NCBI GenBank assembly: GCA_021847645.1
Contig: JAJZQG010000072.1
Span: 1 to 35,032 of the forward strand
Origin: Myxococcales bacterium
GTDB taxonomy: Bacteria; Myxococcota_A; Polyangia; Polyangiales; Polyangiaceae
Length of the DNA: 35,032 nucleotides
Direction: 5' to 3'
Shown piece after piece: positions 25,960 to 34,573 of the stretch (positions are counted from its first letter, which is position 1; each line of letters starts with the position of its first letter). Below the pieces are notes generated by a model, which was not told the origin of the DNA, made no database searches, and saw nothing but the letters and a program-made list of their open reading frames with translations. Position numbers and translations under genes: made by a program.

Positions 25960-26807
25960 AGCCGCGAACCTTGGACATCGTGGCCACCCACTCCATCCTG
26001 CTGTTGATGTCCGCCATCGTGCTGTATCCGGTGCTGTGGGTGCTCAAGCTGGCCCTGACGCCCGGCGGGCAGCTGGGCTCCGACCCCAGCGCGATACCGC
26101 TGCCGTCGCACCTGGACCTGTCGAACTTCGCGGCGTTCGTCCTGGCCAAGGACTTCAACGGCAATCCGCTGTTCCTCTACCAGCTGGGCAACTCGCTTCT
26201 GGTCAGCGGTGTGGCCACGCTCATCGGCGTGCTGTTCGCCCTGTCGGCCGCGTTCGCCTTCTCGCGCTTCGCCTTCAGCGGCCGCGATTCCGGCCTGAAG
26301 CTGATGCTCATCTCCCAGATGTTCCCGGCCGTGGTCACCGCCGTGCCGCTCATCGTGATCCTCGACGGTCTCGGGTTGTTCGGCACGACAGCTGGCCTGG
26401 TGCTCATCTACGCGACAGCGAGCGTGCCCTTCTGCATCTGGATGCTCAAGGGCTTCTTCGACACCATCCCGCGCGACCTGGAGGAGAGTGCGCGCCTGGA
26501 CGGCGCGGGCAGCTTCGTCATCTTCTGGAAGATCATGTTGCCCCTGGTCCGGCCGGGCATTGCCGTCACGGCGCTGTTCTCGTTCATGACCGCGTGGAAC
26601 GAGTTCATCATGGCGTCCATCTTCCTCGACGACGTGACGCGCTACACGCTGCCGGTGACGCTCCAGCAGGCCGTGGGCGGCTACGACCCGAATTGGGGCC
26701 TGTTCGCCGCGGGCTCGCTGCTGCTGTCCATTCCGGTGGTGCTCGTGTTCTTCTTCGTGCAGCGCCACATGGTCCAGGGGCTCACGGCAGGGGCGGTGAA
26801 AGGGTGA
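25956..26807 (+). CDS. Sugar ABC importer permease (MalG type)
   Basis: This is the second membrane subunit of the importer, 283 residues, ATG 25956 overlapping the previous TGA, with GGAG just upstream. It shows six hydrophobic segments and the EAA loop PRDLEESARLDGAGSFVIFWKIMLPLVRP, which contacts the ATPase. MalG landmarks include the N-terminal YPVLWVLKLAL, NSLLVSGVATLIGVLFALSA and the terminal FFFVQRHMVQGLTAGAVKG. Length is typical for the family (270-300 aa). Confidence 0.95.
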   Translation: MKPRTLDIVATHSILLLMSAIVLYPVLWVLKLALTPGGQLGSDPSAIPLPSHLDLSNFAAFVLAKDFNGNPLFLYQLGNSLLVSGVATLIGVLFALSAAFAFSRFAFSGRDSGLKLMLISQMFPAVVTAVPLIVILDGLGLFGTTAGLVLIYATASVPFCIWMLKGFFDTIPRDLEESARLDGAGSFVIFWKIMLPLVRPGIAVTALFSFMTAWNEFIMASIFLDDVTRYTLPVTLQQAVGGYDPNWGLFAAGSLLLSIPVVLVFFFVQRHMVQGLTAGAVKG

Positions 26808-26817
26808 GCCCGATCTC

Positions 26818-28059
26818 ATGACCGGGCACGTGCCCGACGGACTGATCCTCGGAGACCGCTGGCGAATCGACCACGTGATCGCTGTCGGAGGCATGTCGAC
26901 TGTCCATGCGGCCACCGACCTGCACGCGCAGCGCACCGTGGCCGTCAAGGTGTTGCTCGACCAGGCCAAGGGCGTGTCCGAGTTGGTCGCCCGTTTTCGG
27001 CGCGAGCAGCACATCCTGGCGCTGATGACCAGCGTGCACGTGCCGCGGTTGCTGGGCGAGGGACAGCTCGACGACGGCACGCCGTACCTGGTGATGGAGC
27101 ACCTGACCGGCAGCACGCTTGCGGATCTGTTCGGCAGCTGGGGAGCCCTGCCGTTGGGGACCGCCGCCAGCTACATCATCCAGACCTGCGAGGCGATCGC
27201 CGAGGCGCACTCGCTGGGCGTCGTGCACCGGGATCTGAAGCCGGCCAACCTGTTCATTACCAGCGGCGAGTCGGGCTTCGCCCAGGTGAAGGTGCTGGAC
27301 TTCGGCATCTCGAAGTCACCGCTGTCCGTGAGCCAGGGGCCGGACCCGCGGGAGCAGTCGCTCACGCGGGCCACCGACGTGTTCGGCTCTCCGCAGTACA
27401 TGTCGCCCGAGCAGTTGCTGGCGTCGCGTCATGTCGATCATGCGGCGGATATCTGGTCGATCGGTATTCTGCTGCACGAGATGGTGACCGGCTCGTTGCC
27501 GTTCGAGGGCGATACGGTGGAGAGCGTGCGGGCGGCGGTGATGACCACGCCGCCGCGCGCGGCCAGCGAGTTGTGCCCGGACATTCCGACAGGGCTGCAG
27601 GCGGTCATCCTGCGGTGTCTGGAGAAGTACACCAACGACCGGTACGACACGGTGGAAGCGCTGGCGCGGGCACTGCTTCCGTTCGCCGAGCCGCGGGAGC
27701 CGGCCGAGGCCGACCTGGAGCGGATTGCCGCGTATGGGCCTCCGGCCAGGATCCCCATGCCGTCCGATCCGGCCGCGGCGATGGACGCCCTCGACGTATG
27801 GAATCCCGATCGGCCTGCGGCGCATGGATCCCCGCCGGTTCCGCGGGCGCCGCGGGCGCCGTCGCTACCGGGCCAGAAGCTCGCGATCCTGTGGGGGCCG
27901 TTTCCGGAGCCCGAGGTGCCGGAGCCTTATGTGCCTGTGTCGGTACGTCGCGAGCGGGCGCGCAGGCATGACGCGAAGGTGCTTATCGCGGTGGGCGCGG
28001 CGGGGATGGCGGCGGGCACGGTGATTGGGGTGCTGGTGATGCTGTTGCTACGCGGGTGA
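26818..28059 (+). CDS. Hanks-type Ser/Thr protein kinase with C-terminal membrane helix
   Basis: This 413-residue protein starts at ATG 26818, ten bases after the permease stop, so it is probably in the same transcript. All key kinase elements are present: Gly-rich loop AVGGMSTVH (22-30), Lys44 in VAVKVLL, the catalytic loop HRDLKPAN (D139), DFG (161-163) and GSPQYMSPEQ in the activation segment. After the kinase domain (to about 285) there is a Pro/Ala linker, and the C-terminus carries one helix (VLIAVGAAGMAAGTVIGVLVMLLL). The kinase domain therefore faces the cytoplasm with almost nothing outside. No PASTA or other sensor domain is seen. Operon position suggests it may control or report on the importer; this is inference. 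Confidence 0.92.
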   Translation: MTGHVPDGLILGDRWRIDHVIAVGGMSTVHAATDLHAQRTVAVKVLLDQAKGVSELVARFRREQHILALMTSVHVPRLLGEGQLDDGTPYLVMEHLTGSTLADLFGSWGALPLGTAASYIIQTCEAIAEAHSLGVVHRDLKPANLFITSGESGFAQVKVLDFGISKSPLSVSQGPDPREQSLTRATDVFGSPQYMSPEQLLASRHVDHAADIWSIGILLHEMVTGSLPFEGDTVESVRAAVMTTPPRAASELCPDIPTGLQAVILRCLEKYTNDRYDTVEALARALLPFAEPREPAEADLERIAAYGPPARIPMPSDPAAAMDALDVWNPDRPAAHGSPPVPRAPRAPSLPGQKLAILWGPFPEPEVPEPYVPVSVRRERARRHDAKVLIAVGAAGMAAGTVIGVLVMLLLRG

Positions 28060-28302
28060 GAGGCGGGAACCGAGCGCGTGCGTCGGAGGATTGCCATCAG
28101 CGGGCCACTGGGTTCCGGCAGGGGCGCGGCACCGTCGTGCCCCGCGGTGCGCCAGCGCGCCGCATCGGGGAGGTGAAGGCACGCCGCGGGGAGGCGACAG
28201 GCAGCTGCGATCATCATACGAGTGGACCCCTCCTTGTGTCTGCTGTATCGTCCAAGCCTGGATGATCTGGTCGTCAGGCCGTTCCCCGGAGGGAGTGCTT
28301 GC

Positions 28303-31300
28303 ATGAAGAAGCTACTGCTGTTACTGGCGAGTTGTCTGGTGCTGGGATGTAGCAGCGGGGACAGCAACCATGCCTCCACGCTCGGTCCGGAGCAGAGTGG
28401 GCAGCCGACGAACTGCTCGCCGGCCTGCGGCACGGGGCAGTGGTGCAAGGACGGGTCGTGCGTGGCCTGTGACGACGCCGAGCATTGCGGAGCGACATGC
28501 GCGCTGTGCGCCAAGTCTACGCCGATCTGTTCGGACGGCAAGTGCGTGGAATGCGCCGTGGACACGGACTGTGCGGCGGGTTCCTGGTGCGACAGCGCGG
28601 CGTGCACGCCCTGTGGGCAGGACGACCCGACACACTGCGGCGACACGTGCGCGGTGTGCACCGGTACGAGTGCGCCGCTGTGCGTCCAAGGCGTGTGTGC
28701 CGCGTGCACCGCGGACACGGACTGTCCGGCTGGCAGGCCGCACTGCGACACGACGGGTGCCTGCCAGGAGTGCCTCGAAGGGACGGATTGCGCGGCGGGC
28801 AGTTGGTGCAATGCCGGCACGTGCACGCCGTGCAGCGACACGGATCCGGACCACTGCGGGCCGACCTGCTCGGTGTGCACGGGCACGAGCAACCCGGTTT
28901 GCGCCGCTGGCGTCTGCGGGACATGCGCGGTGGACCAGGACTGCGGTCAAGGCAAGTGGTGTAACGCGGGCGCCTGCGAGGCGTGCAGCGACACGGATCC
29001 CGACCACTGCGGCACGACGTGCTCGCGCTGCACCGGATCGTCGCAGCCGTGGTGTTTCCAGGGCGCGTGCGCGCAATGCGGCGACGACATGAACTGCGAC
29101 GCCGGACAATGGTGTAACGCCGGCTCGTGCGAAACCTGCTCGGATAGCGACGACGCCCACTGCGGATCGTCGTGTACTGCGTGTTCCGGAAACACCGCCA
29201 AGTGCGTCGGCGGCACTTGCATGCAGTGCGGGGTCGACGGCGACTGCCCGTCCGGCTCGTGGTGCGATGCGGGAAGCTGCTCGGTGTGCAAGATGGACGA
29301 TCCGGACCACTGCGGCACCTCGTGTGCGACCTGCACGGGTACGACCTCGCCCTTGTGCCTCAACGGTTCCTGCGGGCAGTGCCAGACCCACGGGGATTGC
29401 CCGTCGGACCACCCGTATTGCGTCGGCAGCATGTGTGTCCAATGCGCGCAGGACACGCACTGCCCGCAGGGCGAGTGGTGTGAGGCCGGCGCATGCGTGA
29501 CGTGCGCGGACGACGACCCGGCCCATTGCGGTGCGAGTTGCGCACGCTGCCTTGGCACTCCGTTGCCTTCTTGCATTGCGGGAAACTGCGCGTTTTGCGA
29601 ATTCGACACGGAATGCCCCACGGGCAAGTGGTGCAAGGGCGGCCAGTGTACCTCGTGCTCCAGTGACGACCCGCTGCACTGCGGCGGCACGTGCGCGCGC
29701 TGTGAAGGCACGTCGCAGCCGTGGTGCTTGTCCGGCAGCTGCGCCCAGTGCGCGCTCGACTCCCAGTGCTCGTCGGGCCAGTGGTGCAATGCCGGTCTAT
29801 GCACGGCCTGCTCGGACACCGACGACAACCACTGCGGGGCGTCCTGCGCGGTCTGCTCGGGAGCCACCCCCGATTGCAGCGCGGGGGCGTGCCAATGCAC
29901 GAGAGTCTCGCCGACCAGCGACAGTTGCTACGCAACAGGCTCCTGGTGCGACTCGGGTGCGTGCAAGCCTTGCGCCGGCGCGGACAACGACCACTGCGGC
30001 AACGGTACGTCGCAGTGCGCACAGTGCACCGGCACCACCCAGCCCTGGTGCGTCGCCGGCACCTGCAAGCAGTGCCGTCCGAGTACGGACGACTGCGGCG
30101 CGGGAAAGTGGTGCGACGCGGGCACTTGCAAGTCCTGCTCCTGCACGGGTGCCACGCCCGTGTGCAGCCTCGCCGACGGCTCCTGCTCCTGCAATGCGAC
30201 GTCCTGCGGGGCCAACACGTGGTGCAACGCGGGAGCCTGCACCGCGTGCAACTGTCCGGCCACGGAGCCTGTTTGCGACAAGGGGACCGGGGCCTGCGCG
30301 TGCACGGCGACGTCGTGCGCGGTAGGCAGCTGGTGCGACGGGGCGGATTGCCAGAGCTGCCAGTGTGCGGCCACCACGCCCGCCTGCACGAACGGCACGG
30401 ACTGCACGTGCACGGCGACCTCCTGCGGCACCGGGGCACAATGCGTCACGGGGGGAACGTGCGCGGACTGCACGACCCCTTCCGCGTGCGGTCCGAGTTG
30501 CGTGGCCTGCGCCAACAAGACACCGGTGTGCGGCGGAAAGACCGTCGGCTGCATCTGCCAGCCGCAGACCAGCCAGCTTCCCGACTCCTGCGGTGCGGCA
30601 TCCTGGTGCGATCCGACCGCCGGCGTCTGCAAGGCGTGCACGTCCGCCGACAACGATCACTGCGGCACGTCGTGCGCCAAGTGCACCGGCACCGCGACGC
30701 CGATCTGTGTGAATGGCACCTGCAAGCAGTGCGGCGCCTCCCAGGATTGCCCGGAGGCCGCTCCCTGGTGCGTCAACAACACCTGCCAGGCGACGATCGT
30801 GCCCACCTACCCAGTTCCTCCCTCGCAGCAGGAGCTTTGCTACGACAACTCGCAGACTGTTGCCTGCCCCGTTGCCAACCAGCCCTTCTTCGGCCAGGAC
30901 GCGCAGTATCCGGATCGCGTGCGCACCCTGACGCTCCAACAGCTCGCCAGCGTCAGCGTGACCGGCGGGCAGAACGTCTACTACGGATACCAGGACAGCC
31001 TCACGGGGCTCACGTGGGTCAGCCACTACAACCATTGCACGAACACATCGCCGTGCACCGGGCCGTTGCCCGTGACCCCTGACACGGCGTCCTGGCAACA
31101 AGCCGCCGACGCGTGCGCCGCGCTCTCGTTGGGGACCGGAACCTGGCGATTGCCGAACGTCTATGAGCTTCGGAGCATAGCCCAGTACGCAGCGGTTCCC
31201 GCCGGCATTCCCCAGCTCGCGACTGCCCTGTCGGCGCAGCAGTATTGGACGTCGACGATCGGAGGCCTGTCGACGCCTGACGAGTGGTTCGTGGACTTCA

Positions 31301-31758
31301 ACGATGGAAGTGCTGCAATCGGATATCGGACGCAGCCACTGCGCTACGAGTGTGTTCGCGGCACCGCGTGGATCCCGCAGGACCTGTCGCGCTACCAGGA
31401 CGCGGAATACGCGCCCAACCAGAAGATCCTCGTCGACTTGGCGACCATGCTGCTTTGGGCGAAGGACGTGCAGACCACCGGAACATGGCAGGAGGCTCTC
31501 AGCTACTGCGAGAATCTCAGCTACGCATCCTTCAACGATTGGCGCCTTCCCGGTGTCAACGAGCTCGGCAGCTTGATCAAGACCGGTCAGACTCCGTGCA
31601 CCGATGCGCTCGGGATCCTCGCTCAGCAGTACTGGACCTCGACGACCTCTGCCGGCACTCCACCTGATGCGTGGACCGTCGAGTTCGGCCAAGGCCTGGT
31701 CAATACCGCCGCCAAGACTGGCACCCTGTCGATCGTCTGTGTCCGCGGACGGCCCTAG
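28303..31758 (+). CDS. Cys-repeat lipoprotein with two C-terminal DUF1566 (Lcl) modules
   Basis: ATG 28303 has GGAGGGAG seven bases upstream (28288-28295). The 1151-residue product starts MKKLLLLLASCLVLGC, a clear lipoprotein signal. Residues about 35-835 are a chain of some 17 Cys-rich units built on DxDC..GxWC.AGxCxxC, most followed by DPDHCGxxCxxCTGTxxPxC. Eleven have the full HCG half, and units near the end are shorter and degenerate. This extracellular stalk must be heavily disulfide-bonded. The C-terminal 300 residues hold two DUF1566/Lcl modules, each with WRLP and QYWTST (TWRLPNVYELRS ... QYWTSTIGG; DWRLPGVNELGS ... QYWTSTTSA) and closing in CVRG. Such modules occur in secreted and adhesin-like proteins. 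A role in adhesion or prey/matrix contact is plausible but unproven. Confidence 0.88.
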   Translation: MKKLLLLLASCLVLGCSSGDSNHASTLGPEQSGQPTNCSPACGTGQWCKDGSCVACDDAEHCGATCALCAKSTPICSDGKCVECAVDTDCAAGSWCDSAACTPCGQDDPTHCGDTCAVCTGTSAPLCVQGVCAACTADTDCPAGRPHCDTTGACQECLEGTDCAAGSWCNAGTCTPCSDTDPDHCGPTCSVCTGTSNPVCAAGVCGTCAVDQDCGQGKWCNAGACEACSDTDPDHCGTTCSRCTGSSQPWCFQGACAQCGDDMNCDAGQWCNAGSCETCSDSDDAHCGSSCTACSGNTAKCVGGTCMQCGVDGDCPSGSWCDAGSCSVCKMDDPDHCGTSCATCTGTTSPLCLNGSCGQCQTHGDCPSDHPYCVGSMCVQCAQDTHCPQGEWCEAGACVTCADDDPAHCGASCARCLGTPLPSCIAGNCAFCEFDTECPTGKWCKGGQCTSCSSDDPLHCGGTCARCEGTSQPWCLSGSCAQCALDSQCSSGQWCNAGLCTACSDTDDNHCGASCAVCSGATPDCSAGACQCTRVSPTSDSCYATGSWCDSGACKPCAGADNDHCGNGTSQCAQCTGTTQPWCVAGTCKQCRPSTDDCGAGKWCDAGTCKSCSCTGATPVCSLADGSCSCNATSCGANTWCNAGACTACNCPATEPVCDKGTGACACTATSCAVGSWCDGADCQSCQCAATTPACTNGTDCTCTATSCGTGAQCVTGGTCADCTTPSACGPSCVACANKTPVCGGKTVGCICQPQTSQLPDSCGAASWCDPTAGVCKACTSADNDHCGTSCAKCTGTATPICVNGTCKQCGASQDCPEAAPWCVNNTCQATIVPTYPVPPSQQELCYDNSQTVACPVANQPFFGQDAQYPDRVRTLTLQQLASVSVTGGQNVYYGYQDSLTGLTWVSHYNHCTNTSPCTGPLPVTPDTASWQQAADACAALSLGTGTWRLPNVYELRSIAQYAAVPAGIPQLATALSAQQYWTSTIGGLSTPDEWFVDFNDGSAAIGYRTQPLRYECVRGTAWIPQDLSRYQDAEYAPNQKILVDLATMLLWAKDVQTTGTWQEALSYCENLSYASFNDWRLPGVNELGSLIKTGQTPCTDALGILAQQYWTSTTSAGTPPDAWTVEFGQGLVNTAAKTGTLSIVCVRGRP

Positions 31759-31889
31759 GCGTTTCGTCTCTCCTGGTGGCGCGGGCGGTCCGAACCCTGA
31801 CCCGGGTATCGGCATCACGGAGCGGTCCGGTGCGCAGTCCCTCGCGGCATTGAGTGCCAAGCCTTGCGATGGTACGCTTGACGCCTGCC

Positions 31890-32978
31890 ATGCGAACCAC
31901 CTGGATGCCACACACGGTCGAGGCGGCACGATTCCCACGCGGTGCGCGCGTTGCCGTCCTCGCAGCGTTGCTGCTCGGCGCTGGTGGCTGCGCGTACGAC
32001 TTCGACGCCGCTTTCGCGGCTCCCGAATCGGTCGACGGCAGCGTCGCGGGCGACGCCCAAGCGGCGGATGCAGTGGCGGATCATCCGGCGGACCAGGCGG
32101 GCCCTGATGCAATGTCATCAACCGACGGCCAGGCCGGGGCATGCGAGAGTGCGGGTGGCACGTGCGCGGCGACGCCGCCGCCGGGCTGGAGCGGGCCTTT
32201 CTACCTCGAAGAAACCGCCGCCGCCGTGCCGCCGATCTGTTCCGGCGGCGACTCGGGCGTGGTGTTCACGGGCTGGCGCGGCTTCCACGACCCGGGGCCG
32301 GCACAGTGCTCTGCCTGCACATGCTCACCGCCTCCGAACCCGACCTGCATCGGCGCATTTCGCCTGTTCGCGTCCGCCGATTGTTCCGGCACGCCATGCT
32401 CGGCCGTCGACACTCCGCCGGACATGTGCGTGACCGCGCAGTGCGCTGCCGGCGCACGGTCGTTCCGCTTCGGTGCTTCGCAGGTGACGGCGGGGTGCAC
32501 CGCCGCGGTTCAGTCGCCGACGGTGCCGTTGCCCGCGTGGGACGCGAGCGCCGTAGGCTGTTCCGCGACCATGCTTGCGGCGACCTGCGGTTCGGGATCG
32601 CAATGCGTTGCGGGAACGGCGGGTACGGGCACCCGGGGGCCATGCATCGCCGTGAGCGGTGCGTCGCCCTGCCCGGGCGGCTATTCGGTTCTGACGAAGT
32701 ACTACAGGCAAGTGAGCGATACGCGCGCGTGCACACCGTTCACGGGCGGTGCTGCCGACGCGTCGAGTTGCAGCGGCAACTACCAGATCAACTCCAGCTC
32801 GACGTGCGGAGGGCCGGCGTTTGGCTATGCCCAGGGCGAGTGCAATCCTGTCGCGGCTACCGACGTCGGGATCAAGACACAGCTGACAGCCTCGCAGCTG
32901 ACGTGTCCACCGGCCGGCGGGGTGCCCGAGGGTCAGATCCAGCCGGCGGACGAGTTGACGGTGTGTTGCGTGAATTGA
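31890..32978 (+). CDS. Cys-rich lipoprotein of unknown function
   Basis: I take ATG 31890 (362 aa); GTG 31854, ATG 31869 and ATG 31905 are in-frame alternatives and none has a good RBS. The signal peptide (RGARVAVLAALLLGAGGC) has a lipobox. An Asp/Ala-rich linker follows, then a secreted domain with roughly two dozen cysteines, often spaced as CSACTC, SPCPGGYSVLTKYY or QLTCPPAGG, ending ELTVCCVN. No catalytic motif or named family is recognised. It lies about 130 bases after the large Cys-repeat lipoprotein on the same strand. Confidence 0.8.
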   Translation: MRTTWMPHTVEAARFPRGARVAVLAALLLGAGGCAYDFDAAFAAPESVDGSVAGDAQAADAVADHPADQAGPDAMSSTDGQAGACESAGGTCAATPPPGWSGPFYLEETAAAVPPICSGGDSGVVFTGWRGFHDPGPAQCSACTCSPPPNPTCIGAFRLFASADCSGTPCSAVDTPPDMCVTAQCAAGARSFRFGASQVTAGCTAAVQSPTVPLPAWDASAVGCSATMLAATCGSGSQCVAGTAGTGTRGPCIAVSGASPCPGGYSVLTKYYRQVSDTRACTPFTGGAADASSCSGNYQINSSSTCGGPAFGYAQGECNPVAATDVGIKTQLTASQLTCPPAGGVPEGQIQPADELTVCCVN

Positions 32979-33136
32979 GCTCTTGCATGGATCACGCGGG
33001 CACAAGCGCGCGCCGTGCTCCATTCGAAGCCTGAGTGCTCTCTCCCGCCCATGGGTGATGGGCCGCCGCGGAAATCCCGCTTTGGGCCAAGGTGGAGTCT
33101 TGATCAGACTGGGCCGGGTTCGGCTAGGATCGCGGG

Positions 33137-34573
33137 ATGCTCGCCTCCCACACGCGCCAGTGCCTTTCCCGTCTCTTCTTCCGTCGTCTCGCGCGGTCCG
33201 CATGGACGCCCCTGGCGGTGCTGCTCGGCGTCAGCGCCTGCGGATCGTCCGACGAGCAGCAGCCGAATCCCGCGCCGGAGCGCCCCGTGCTTCCGACGGG
33301 CGGGTGCGGCACGGCGGCCTACTCGCTCCTGCCGTTCGAGGGGATGGGCAGGATCGTGGATTGGCAATACATGGTGGCTCTGAGCGTGAATGCGGACTTC
33401 ATCAACGCGGGACTCGAGCAGGAGGGAATCAAGGGGTTTTCGCCGGTCCCCTACGGCGTGAGCGTCTATCGGATCCGATATGTCACGCAGGACAAGGGCA
33501 AGGAGGTCGAGGCCACGGGGCTGATCTCGTATCCCGCGGTCAGCGACGCGCAATCCTTCCCGACCGTGCTGTGGACGCATCCGACGGCGGGGTTCACCGA
33601 TGCGTGCGCGCCGTCGGCGAACGGCTTCGACGGGGCACTTGGCAACATGCTGTTGTCGTCGCAAGGCTACGTGGTCGTTGCGCCGGACTATCTGGGCATG
33701 AACGGCATGGGCGCGCCGGCCGGGTTCCTGCACCCGTACCTGCAAGCCGAGGCCACGGCGATTGCCTCGCTCGACGCCCTGCGGGCGCTGCAGCGGTTCG
33801 AGAATGGAGAGGGCGACCCGGGCCTGCTCGTCCGGCATGACGGCAAGACGGTCATCTGGGGAGCGTCCGAGGGCGGGTTCGCCGCCTTGTGGGCCGATCG
33901 CTACTGGAAGGGATACGCGCCCGACTTCGACCTGGTTGCCACGGTGGCCGTTGTGCCGCCCACGGACCTGTTGGCCCTGAACCGCGCGGCCGTCGACAAG
34001 TACCGTCCGGCGACGGGCGCGCTGGCAGCGGCGCTGCTGACGCTCAACCAATGGCATGGCGACGAGGCGCACCTGGGCGACGTCATCACGGACGAGGCGC
34101 CCTACAATCTGGCGAGCAAGCTGCCGCAGATTGTGGCGTCGAAGTGCGACGACGGAGGCGCGTTCGACGGCATCACCCAGGTCGACCAAGTGTACCGTCA
34201 GAGCTACATCGATGCGGTGCTCGCTGGCAATTGGGACGCCATCGAGCCGTGGGCGTGCTATCTGCGATTGGGCACGCTCAACCGTACGAAGATCGAGCGG
34301 GGACACGACACGCCCGTGTTCTTCGTGGTCGCCGGGGCCGACGACCTGGTCGTGGCGGATACCCAACGGCAGGACTTCCCCGTGCTGTGCAGCCAGGGAT
34401 ACCACATGGAGTACTACGAGTGCGCCGGGGCGTCGCACGTCGATGGGGCGGCGAACTCGCTTCCTGCCCAGCTGCAGTGGGTCCAGAAGCGTTTGGCCGG
34501 GCAGCCGATGGGTGACGACGTCTGCCAGTTGACGACGCCAGTGGCCTGCGCGTCGCTGACGGGCGGACCGTAG
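33137..34573 (+). CDS. Alpha/beta-hydrolase (secretory-lipase-like) lipoprotein
   Basis: This 478-residue protein starts at ATG 33137. The signal peptide ends in a lipobox (LAVLLGVSAC, Cys35). The mature part is an alpha/beta hydrolase: VEATGLISYPAV and FPTVLWTHPTAG early, then PDYLGMNG, the nucleophile elbow WGASEGGFAA with Ser244, a lid-like helical stretch around 280-375, and likely acid Asp402/403 (VVAGADDLVV) and His434 (GASHVDG). The arrangement resembles secretory lipases and esterases; natural substrate unknown. The 158-base upstream gap holds no obvious gene. Confidence 0.85.
   Translation: MLASHTRQCLSRLFFRRLARSAWTPLAVLLGVSACGSSDEQQPNPAPERPVLPTGGCGTAAYSLLPFEGMGRIVDWQYMVALSVNADFINAGLEQEGIKGFSPVPYGVSVYRIRYVTQDKGKEVEATGLISYPAVSDAQSFPTVLWTHPTAGFTDACAPSANGFDGALGNMLLSSQGYVVVAPDYLGMNGMGAPAGFLHPYLQAEATAIASLDALRALQRFENGEGDPGLLVRHDGKTVIWGASEGGFAALWADRYWKGYAPDFDLVATVAVVPPTDLLALNRAAVDKYRPATGALAAALLTLNQWHGDEAHLGDVITDEAPYNLASKLPQIVASKCDDGGAFDGITQVDQVYRQSYIDAVLAGNWDAIEPWACYLRLGTLNRTKIERGHDTPVFFVVAGADDLVVADTQRQDFPVLCSQGYHMEYYECAGASHVDGAANSLPAQLQWVQKRLAGQPMGDDVCQLTTPVACASLTGGP

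Noticed and set aside
28400..30800. CRISPR-like or minisatellite array
   Set aside because: The periodicity is coding: each unit is a Cys-rich protein module in one continuous frame.
29797..32142. A 781-codon minus-strand frame opposite the Cys-repeat lipoprotein
   Set aside because: Its Ala/Arg/Gly-rich composition has no motif, whereas the plus strand has signal peptide, RBS, repeats and DUF1566 modules.
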